This document shows, one piece after another, positions 1 to 5,362 of a DNA stretch of 5,362 nucleotides. The notes beneath the pieces were generated by a model. That model did not search any database. It was given only the letters and a program-made list of their open reading frames with translations, and was not told where the DNA came from. A program made the translations under genes and the position numbers. The stretch spans positions 1-5,362 of the forward strand of contig DAHWGZ010000125.1 of NCBI GenBank assembly GCA_027335965.1, in the 5' to 3' direction. Positions within the stretch are counted from its first letter, which is position 1. The number at the start of each line of letters is the position of its first letter. The stretch comes from Acidiferrobacter sp. Its GTDB lineage: Bacteria > Pseudomonadota > Gammaproteobacteria > Acidiferrobacterales > Acidiferrobacteraceae.

Positions 1-1
1 C

Positions 2-889
2 TTAAGCGCCCACGGCCGTCAACACCCGCAGCGCCTCCTCGTAGCGCGCCACGGTCTGGGCCACGACCTCGGCCGGCAAGCGGGGGGCCGGGGGGCGCTT
101 GTCCCACGCCAGGGTCTCCAGGTAGTCCCGCACGTATTGCTTGTCGTAGCTTTGCGGGCTTATCCCGGGCCGATACGAGGCCTGCGGCCAGAAACGCGAG
201 GAATCCGGGGTCAGGACCTCGTCGATCAGCACCAGCTGATCGCGCTCGTCGACCGCGAACTCGAACTTGGTGTCGGCAATGATGATGCCGCGCGTGGCCG
301 CGAACGCCGCGGCCTCGGCATAAAGCCCAAGGCTCGCATCACGCACCGCGCGCGCGAGCCGTGGGCCGAGCAGGGTCTCGGCCTGCGCATAATCGATATT
401 CTCGTCGTGGGCGCCGGCCGCGGCCTTGGTCGAGGGCGTGAATACGGGCTCCGGCAGGCGCTCGGCCTCGCGCAGGCCGGGCGGCAGGGCGATGCCGCAT
501 ACGGTCCCGCTCCGGCGGTATTCCTTCCAGCCGGAGCCGGCGAGATAGCCGCGCACGATGGCCTCGATCGGCAACGGCTTCAGCCGCCGCACCACCATCG
601 CCCGGTCCGCCACCAGCGCGCGCTCGCGGGCGTCCGGCAACACCGACGCCAGCGGCCGGTCCGAGAGATGGTTGGCGACGATCCCCTGGGTGCGCGCGAA
701 CCAGAACCCCGACAGGGCGTTCAGGATGCGGCCCTTGCCGGGGATCGGATCGGGCAGGACGCAATCGAAGGCCGACAGGCGATCGGTGGTCACGACCAGG
801 AGGTGCTCGGGACCCGCGTCATACAAGTCCCGCACCTTGCCGCGGTGCAACAGCGGCAAGGACAACGCCGATTCATACAGTGTGCTCAC
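2..889 (-). CDS. purC: Phosphoribosylaminoimidazole-succinocarboxamide synthase (SAICAR synthase)
   Basis: This cytoplasmic enzyme of de novo purine synthesis joins aspartate to CAIR with ATP to give SAICAR. The protein is 295 residues and complete, ending in TAA one base from the window edge. Family motifs are visible in order: the N-terminal GKVRDLY ATP-binding strand (17-23), TTDRLSAFD (34-42), IPGKG (49-53), EAIVRGYLAGSGW (109-121), FTPSTKA followed by GAHDEN (150-164), DTKFEF (206-211) and the signature DEVLTPDSSRFW (223-234). The length fits the longer, yeast Ade1-like form rather than the roughly 237-residue E. coli type. The start is GTG at 889-887, chosen because the N-terminus (MSTLYES...LPLLHRGKVRD) fits the family and an in-frame TGA lies just upstream at 913-911. 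The Shine-Dalgarno match is weak (AGACGGG about 9 bases upstream). The gene follows htpG by 86 bases with no clear promoter of its own and no neighbouring pur genes in view. The identification is secure. Confidence 0.98.
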   Translation of the reverse strand: MSTLYESALSLPLLHRGKVRDLYDAGPEHLLVVTTDRLSAFDCVLPDPIPGKGRILNALSGFWFARTQGIVANHLSDRPLASVLPDARERALVADRAMVVRRLKPLPIEAIVRGYLAGSGWKEYRRSGTVCGIALPPGLREAERLPEPVFTPSTKAAAGAHDENIDYAQAETLLGPRLARAVRDASLGLYAEAAAFAATRGIIIADTKFEFAVDERDQLVLIDEVLTPDSSRFWPQASYRPGISPQSYDKQYVRDYLETLAWDKRPPAPRLPAEVVAQTVARYEEALRVLTAVGA

Positions 890-913
890 GCTACAGAACC
901 CGTCTTGCGATCA

Positions 914-933
914 TCGCCACACCCCCATGGCGA
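914..933 (-). other. Small stem-loop between htpG and purC
   Basis: A perfect 6-bp inverted repeat, TCGCCA and TGGCGA, encloses an 8-base loop. On the transcribed minus strand it lies 42 bases after the htpG stop and 24 bases before the purC GTG. No U-run follows, so it does not look like an intrinsic terminator. It could stabilise the htpG mRNA end, form part of the purC leader, or be chance. The rest of the 86-base gap (890-975) shows no recognisable promoter or PurR-like operator. Confidence 0.3.
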
Positions 934-975
934 CGGTCCGCGCCCGCCCGGGGTTCTCTCTCGTTGCCGCCTCGA

Positions 976-2847
976 TTATGCGCCCTGGAGACCCAATAAC
1001 AAACCGTTCAGGCGATGCACGAAGGCCGCCCCGTCCTCCAGCGCCCCGCCCTCCGCGAGGATCGCCTGATCGAACAACAGGGTGGTCCAATCGGCGAAGC
1101 GCTCGTCCGAGGACTCGCCGCGCAACCGCGCGACCAGCGGGTGGCCGGGATTGATTTCGAACACCGGAGGGCTCGCCGGGGCATTTTGCCCGGCGGCCTT
1201 CAAAAGCCGCTCGAGATGGATGCCAAGGTCGTGCTCGCCGGCCACCAGGCAGGCCGGGGATTCCGTAAGCCTGTGGCTTACGCGCACCTCCTTCACCTTG
1301 TCGCCTAAGACCTTGGCCATGCGCTCGGTGAGGGCCTTCCATTCCGGTTCCTCGGTCTCCGGCGCCTTGGGCTCGTCCTTGTCCCCGCCGACCCCCTTCA
1401 GGTCGAGATCGCCCTTGGCCACCGATCGCAGGGCGCGGCCCTCGAACTCCGACAGGTGGGTCACGAGCCACTCGTCGATGCGATCGGTCAGAAGCAGCAC
1501 CTCGATGCCCTTGCGGCGGAAGATCTCCAAGTGCGGGCTATGGCGGGCGGCGGCCGCGCTTTCCGCGGTCACGTAATAGATCTTGTCCTGGCCCTCGACC
1601 ATGCGCGCCACGTAGTCGGCGAGCGACACCCCGTCGCCGGCCTCGGCGGTGGTCTGAAAGCGCAGGAGCTTGGCGATGCGCTCGCGATTGCCGGCATCCT
1701 CGACCACCCCCTCCTTCAGCACCACCCCGAACTCCGCCCAGAAGCCCCGGTACTTCTCCGGCTCCTTCTCGGCGATGTCGGCCAAAAGATCGAGGACCTT
1801 GCGCGTGGCGCCGCTTCTTATGGTGTCGATGTCGCGGCTCTTTTGCAGGATCTCGCGCGACACGTTCAAGGGCAGATCGGCGGCATCGATCACGCCGCGC
1901 ACGAAGCGCAGATAGTTCGGCAGCAGCTGCTCGGCGTCGTCCATGATGAACACGCGCCGCACATAGAGCTTCACGCCATAGCGGCGGTCACGGTCGAAGA
2001 GATCGAAGGGGGCCCGGCGCGGCACGAACAACAAGGCCGTATACTCCTGCTTGCCCTCCACGCGGCTGTGGATGTGCGCAAGCGGCGCCTCGAAGTCATG
2101 CGCCACATGCTTGTAGAATTCGTCGTATTCGAGCTCGGTGATGTCCTGGCGCGGCCGCGCCCACAGGGCCGCGGCCTTATTGACGGTCTCCGGCGCGCCT
2201 TCGGCGTCGGCCATGACGATCGGCAGGGTAATATGGTCCGAGTAGCGCCGTATGATCGCCTTCAGGCGCTGATCGTCGAGGAATTCGTCCTCCCCCTCGC
2301 GCAAGTGCAGCACCACCGCAGTGCCGCGCTCCGCGCGCTCCACGGTCTCCACCGTATACTCGCCCGTGCCCGACGATTCCCACGCCACGCCCTCGGCGCT
2401 CGCAACGCCCGCGCGGCGCGTCAACAGCGTCACCCGGTCGGCGACCATGAACGCCGAGTAGAAGCCCACGCCGAACTGCCCGATGAGGCGCGCGTCCTTG
2501 GCCTCGTCGCCGGTCAGCCTCTCGAAAAACCGCTTGGTGCCGGAACTCGCGATCGTGCCGATGTTCTCGATGACCTCGTCGCGCGTCATGCCGATGCCGT
2601 TGTCGGCGATGGTGATGGTGCGCGCGTCCTTGTCGACCTGCACGCGGATCTTGAGATCGGAATCGCCCTCATAAAGCGACTCCTCGCGCAGCGCCTCGAA
2701 GCGCAGCTTGTCGACGGCGTCGGAGGCGTTCGAGATCAACTCGCGCAGGAATATGTCCTTGTCGCTGTAGAGCGAATGGATCATGAGGTCGAGGAGCTGG
2801 CGCACCTCGGTCTGAAAGCCCAGGGTCTGTTTTTCGGTCGTCGTCAT
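976..2847 (-). CDS. htpG: Molecular chaperone HtpG (bacterial Hsp90)
   Basis: HtpG is the cytosolic, homodimeric, ATP-driven Hsp90 chaperone. The 623-residue protein is almost the same length as E. coli HtpG (624). The N-terminal GHKL ATPase domain (about 1-215) shows the Hsp90 signature [10 protein letters not shown] (27-36), with Glu36 and Asn40 in the ELISNASDA motif. It also shows DNGIG (82-86), IGTIASSGT (96-104) and the glycine-rich lid motif [11 protein letters not shown] (123-133). The middle domain carries [11 protein letters not shown] (291-301) and the catalytic-loop arginine R331 in [11 protein letters not shown]. The C-terminal dimerisation part (about 510-623) ends without the eukaryotic MEEVD tail, as expected in bacteria. 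The start is ATG at 2847-2845, giving [11 protein letters not shown], the usual HtpG N-terminus. An AAGAGG Shine-Dalgarno-like sequence (2865-2860) lies 12 bases upstream, rather far. An in-frame ATG at 2895 would add 16 unconserved residues and falls inside the predicted promoter. The likely control is sigma-32 (see 2895-2920). All key residues are present. Confidence 0.98.
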   Translation of the reverse strand: MTTTEKQTLGFQTEVRQLLDLMIHSLYSDKDIFLRELISNASDAVDKLRFEALREESLYEGDSDLKIRVQVDKDARTITIADNGIGMTRDEVIENIGTIASSGTKRFFERLTGDEAKDARLIGQFGVGFYSAFMVADRVTLLTRRAGVASAEGVAWESSGTGEYTVETVERAERGTAVVLHLREGEDEFLDDQRLKAIIRRYSDHITLPIVMADAEGAPETVNKAAALWARPRQDITELEYDEFYKHVAHDFEAPLAHIHSRVEGKQEYTALLFVPRRAPFDLFDRDRRYGVKLYVRRVFIMDDAEQLLPNYLRFVRGVIDAADLPLNVSREILQKSRDIDTIRSGATRKVLDLLADIAEKEPEKYRGFWAEFGVVLKEGVVEDAGNRERIAKLLRFQTTAEAGDGVSLADYVARMVEGQDKIYYVTAESAAAARHSPHLEIFRRKGIEVLLLTDRIDEWLVTHLSEFEGRALRSVAKGDLDLKGVGGDKDEPKAPETEEPEWKALTERMAKVLGDKVKEVRVSHRLTESPACLVAGEHDLGIHLERLLKAAGQNAPASPPVFEINPGHPLVARLRGESSDERFADWTTLLFDQAILAEGGALEDGAAFVHRLNGLLLGLQGA

Positions 2848-2894
2848 GGCCACTCGTAACCTCTTGCTGCTCGTCCGGAATACCAGCCCGCTCA

Positions 2895-2920
2895 TTGGGG
2901 GCGCGCACCCAAAAATTCAA
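2895..2920 (-). promoter_or_regulatory. Sigma-32 (RpoH) type heat-shock promoter of htpG
   Basis: On the minus strand, a -35 element TTGAAT (2920-2915) is separated by 14 bases from a -10 element CCCCAA (2900-2895). The enterobacterial sigma-32 consensus is TTGAAA, 13-15 bases, CCCCAT, so each hexamer differs at one position and the spacing is right. Transcription would be expected to start near 2890-2887, leaving an mRNA leader of about 40 bases before the htpG ATG at 2847. htpG is a classical RpoH target in E. coli, which supports the call. The -35 element contains the TGA stop of the upstream signalling gene (2919-2917). The call rests on motif match and position only; a vegetative promoter was not recognised in the gap. 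Confidence 0.7.
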
Positions 2921-5362
2921 CCTCTCGCGCCCTCGCGGGCGCGCAAATAGGCGGTCGCGGCCTCGACATCGAGCGGCGCGGCCACATAATGCCCCTGCAC
3001 GGCATCACAGGCGGCCTCCCTCAGGAAGCGATACTGGGAGGCGCTCTCGACGCCGCTTGCGATGACCTTCAGGCTGAGCGCCCGCGCGAGCGCGATGATG
3101 GCCAACACCACCCCGTCGTTATGCTCATCGCCGATCCCGGCTATGAACGCCGCCTCGATCTTCAAGGCCTCGACCCGCAGCCGACGCAGCGTGCCGAGGG
3201 TCGAGGACGCCCCCCCGAAATTCTGCAAGACGAGCCGTACGCCCCGCTCCCGCAGCCGCTGCAGCCGCTCGGCGAGCGGGTTCTGGGCGTCGATGAGCAA
3301 CTCCTCGGAAAGCTCCAACACGAGGTCGTCGGGCCGCAGGCCGCATTCCTTCAGGACCGCGTCGATCATCTCGGCCAGGCCCTCGTGCGCGCACTGGTCG
3401 CCGGACATGTTGACCGCCACCGGGAAGGCCCCCAGACCCCCATCGCGCCACTGTCGGTTCTGGCGGCAGGCCGATCGCAGCACCCATGTCCCGAGCTCGA
3501 TCATGAGCCCGGCCTCCTCCAGGGCCGCCAGGAACTCCCCGGGGTACTTGACCCCCTCGGTCGGGTGCGTCCATCGCAGCAAGGCCTCCATCGCCACCAG
3601 TTGCTGGTTCGCGGTCCGCACCTGGGGCTGGTAGACGAGCGAAAATTCCCCACGCTCCAGGGCCTGGCGCAGGTCCGCGGCAAGCGTCAGGGGATCGCCC
3701 GCCGGGCGATTGGCGTCGCCGCCCGCGAAGAAGCGGTAGGCGTTTTTGCCCGCCGCCTTGGCCTCGTACATGGCGGCGTCGGCGGCGCGCACGAGCGCCC
3801 GGCCGTCGCTGCTATCGTAAGGATAGACGGCGATGCCGATGCTGACCCCGAGCACGAGTTCGCCCCGCGCCGCCGCCAGCGGCTCGCGAAACGCCGCCAT
3901 GATCTTGTGGATCACGGGCAGGGCATCCTGACCGCTGCGCAACCCCGGCAGGACCACCGCGAACTCGTCTCCCCCGAGGCGCGCCAGGGTGTCGGTGGCG
4001 CGCACCGCGCGCCGCAGGCGTTCGGCTATGAGCACCAGCACGCGATCGCCGGTGCCGTGGCCGAGCGTATCGTTCACGCGCTTGAACCCGTCCACGTCCA
4101 GAAACAGCAGGGCGACGGCCCCGCCGCCCGACCGCGCCTCGGCCACGGCCCGCTCGAGGCGCTCATGGAACAGGATGCGGTTGCCAAGCTCGGTCAACGG
4201 GTCGTGCGTGGCCTGATGGGCCAGGCGCTCGGTCAGGACGCGCTTGGTCGCGGCATCCTTGAGCGACAGGACCGCGCCCGTCAGCCGGCCACCGGGACCA
4301 TGGCGCGGGGCCGCGTCATATTCCACGGCCACGCCATGGCCGTCGTGATGAAAGACCAGCGCCTCGCCGGACACCACCGCCTGCCCGGCCAGGCACTCGG
4401 CCACCGGATCGAAGGGGTTGCCCAGGTACTCGTCGAGACAGGGCAGGACGTCGCACAGCACGCGCCCCAGCACCGCCGAGCGCGTCCAGCCCGTGAGCTG
4501 CTCGGCGGCGCGATTCAGGTACTCGATGCGACCGTCGCAGTCGGTGGCGAACACCGCCTCGGCGAGCGACTGCACGATCCCCTCGATCTCGGTCTTGGCC
4601 TCCGGCCATGGTCTTTCCACCGACATCCGTTCGCGAATCATCCGCCGCTCGCCGCGCACCACGGCCCGGTAGACGATGGCGAGCGCCGCCCACGCGACGC
4701 CAAGCCAGAGCGCGGCCACGTAGAGGGCCTGCCGGCCGCGCGCATACGCCGCCGCGCGTGGCCGCAGGGCAAAGACCGCGAAGGGATAGCCGGGCACCCG
4801 CCGATAGGCGCCGAACCAGCAGGCGGCGCGCGCGCCGAGGTCCACGATCAGGGGGCCGGCCGGCCGATGACCGGCGACGGGGATGCGCGCGGCCGGCAGC
4901 GGCGCCGACCGGCCCATGGCGACGAGCGGGCCGCGACCCCAGGAAAGGCCGGCTATGGTGGGGGCGCGGACCGTCCCGTTCAGCCCCGGCGACCACAGGG
5001 CCCAGATCAGGAATCGCGCGTGGTGGCGTGCCCGCGCCCTAAGCCATAAGGGCACGCCCCGGCCCCCGCGCGGACGCCCCACCCGGAAGGCGCCGGCCGG
5101 CCGCCCGCGCGCCCAGCGGCTCGCGCCCCCCATACCGGGAATCGGCCACGGCGCGGAAGGCGCGCGCCACCACACCGACCCCTGGGGGCCCAGCACCGCC
5201 AGGGCCGTGATCGTCCGCCGGCGCGCCATGAATCGTCGCGCCAACCGCCCGATCCGCCGATAAGCCCCTGCGCGGCCCGGCCGCGGCAGGCGGGCGATGG
5301 CGCGCCCCAGGGACGCCAGCGCCGCGTGATCGTCTCGCAGACGCCGGCGCACCGTCGTCGCC
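2917..5362 (-). CDS. Membrane sensor PAS-GGDEF-EAL protein (c-di-GMP signalling), 5' end beyond window
   Basis: This is a c-di-GMP signalling protein, cut at its N-terminus by the window edge. The frame stays open to 5362; a GTG at 5352 is used here only to number residues (811 in view). Residues 1-205 are Arg/Ala-rich and probably periplasmic: LAVLGPQGSVWWR (51-63) and YRRVPGYPFAVFAL (183-196) resemble PDC/dCache-like sensors, so a first membrane helix probably lies upstream. A hydrophobic helix follows (about 208-230), then a PAS domain (about 252-368). The GGDEF domain (about 378-545) is intact: DPLT (384-387), LDVDGFK with ND (418-428), GGDEF (460-464), SIGIA (504-508) and an RATD inhibitory site (451-454) exactly five residues before GGDEF. 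The EAL domain (about 555-805) keeps E589-A-L, N648, E680, E683, K731 and Q786. However, the DDFGTG motif is QNFGGA (710-715), LKID is LKIE (730-733) and AEGVE is ASGVE (765-769). I infer an active diguanylate cyclase with a degenerate, possibly regulatory EAL domain. The domain assignments are firm; the sensed signal is unknown. Confidence 0.95.
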   Translation of the reverse strand, partial: ATTVRRRLRDDHAALASLGRAIARLPRPGRAGAYRRIGRLARRFMARRRTITALAVLGPQGSVWWRAPSAPWPIPGMGGASRWARGRPAGAFRVGRPRGGRGVPLWLRARARHHARFLIWALWSPGLNGTVRAPTIAGLSWGRGPLVAMGRSAPLPAARIPVAGHRPAGPLIVDLGARAACWFGAYRRVPGYPFAVFALRPRAAAYARGRQALYVAALWLGVAWAALAIVYRAVVRGERRMIRERMSVERPWPEAKTEIEGIVQSLAEAVFATDCDGRIEYLNRAAEQLTGWTRSAVLGRVLCDVLPCLDEYLGNPFDPVAECLAGQAVVSGEALVFHHDGHGVAVEYDAAPRHGPGGRLTGAVLSLKDAATKRVLTERLAHQATHDPLTELGNRILFHERLERAVAEARSGGGAVALLFLDVDGFKRVNDTLGHGTGDRVLVLIAERLRRAVRATDTLARLGGDEFAVVLPGLRSGQDALPVIHKIMAAFREPLAAARGELVLGVSIGIAVYPYDSSDGRALVRAADAAMYEAKAAGKNAYRFFAGGDANRPAGDPLTLAADLRQALERGEFSLVYQPQVRTANQQLVAMEALLRWTHPTEGVKYPGEFLAALEEAGLMIELGTWVLRSACRQNRQWRDGGLGAFPVAVNMSGDQCAHEGLAEMIDAVLKECGLRPDDLVLELSEELLIDAQNPLAERLQRLRERGVRLVLQNFGGASSTLGTLRRLRVEALKIEAAFIAGIGDEHNDGVVLAIIALARALSLKVIASGVESASQYRFLREAACDAVQGHYVAAPLDVEAATAYLRAREGARG
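2926..2943 (-). other. GC-rich hairpin with GNRA-type loop at end of the GGDEF-EAL gene
   Basis: On the minus strand, CGCGCCC (2943-2937) and GGGCGCG (2932-2926) form a perfect 7-bp all-GC stem closed by the tetraloop GCGA, which fits the stable GNRA pattern. The hairpin lies within the last codons of the signalling gene. A run of five T (2915-2911) follows, but 10 bases after the stem, so this is not a canonical intrinsic terminator. A second CGCGCCC copy at 2905-2899 could pair with the same central strand instead. In DNA this GC-rich such a stem may be chance. Confidence 0.35.

Noticed and set aside
137..1069. Plus-strand open frame across purC and the purC-htpG gap
   Set aside because: It overlaps two secure genes on the other strand and shows no family resemblance, so it is a composition artefact.
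1456..2859. Long plus-strand open frame (467 codons) opposite htpG
   Set aside because: It is an antisense shadow of a certain gene in GC-rich DNA. The translation is rich in His, Arg, Ala, Gly and Leu, shows no recognisable family, and has no other support.
2848..2895. 16-residue N-terminal extension of HtpG from the ATG at 2895
   Set aside because: The ATG overlaps the predicted -10 box, the extra residues are not part of the HtpG family N-terminus, and the start at 2847 gives the standard length and sequence.
4316..4996. Possible frameshift in the sensor part of the GGDEF-EAL gene, suggested by an overlapping minus-strand open frame
   Set aside because: The main frame runs unbroken from the membrane helix through the PAS domain, and the patches recognisable on both sides lie in the same frame. 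The alternative frame gives Arg-rich sequence without domains.
2989..5049. Very long plus-strand open frame (686 codons) opposite the GGDEF-EAL gene
   Set aside because: The opposite strand encodes unmistakable PAS, GGDEF and EAL domains. The antisense product is low-complexity and rich in Arg, Gly, Gln and His, as expected from complementary GC-biased codons.
4854..5104. Two GGCCGGCCGG-type repeats (about 4854-4865 and 5092-5103)
   Set aside because: They are short, purely GC, and lie inside coding sequence with no flanking similarity; they are expected by chance at this base composition.

Overview
The window comes from a high-GC proteobacterium. All three genes lie on the minus strand and read from the right edge towards the left edge. 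The PurC form, the HtpG length, the sigma-32-type promoter and the PAS-GGDEF-EAL protein together suggest a gamma- or betaproteobacterium. I cannot name a genus from the sequence alone. No mobile element, tRNA, rRNA, CRISPR array or sign of recent transfer was seen. No gene-free stretch exceeds 100 bases.

Layout in the direction of transcription. (1) 5362-2917: the 3' part of a large c-di-GMP signalling gene, cut at its 5' end by the window edge. It encodes a probable periplasmic sensor region, a membrane helix, a PAS domain, an intact GGDEF domain with an RxxD inhibitory site, and an EAL domain that has lost several metal/catalytic residues. (2) 2916-2848: a 69-base gap holding a good match to a sigma-32 heat-shock promoter, whose -35 element overlaps the stop codon of the upstream gene. 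(3) 2847-976: htpG, the bacterial Hsp90 chaperone, complete. (4) 975-890: an 86-base gap with a small stem-loop and no clear promoter or terminator. (5) 889-2: purC, SAICAR synthase of purine synthesis, complete, with a GTG start.

The three genes have unrelated jobs (second-messenger signalling, stress chaperone, purine synthesis). The window is therefore mostly ordinary chromosomal housekeeping DNA. The points worth a second look are the probable conversion of the EAL domain into a non-hydrolytic domain beside an apparently active cyclase, the compact heat-shock promoter of htpG, and competing GC hairpins at the junction between the signalling gene and htpG.
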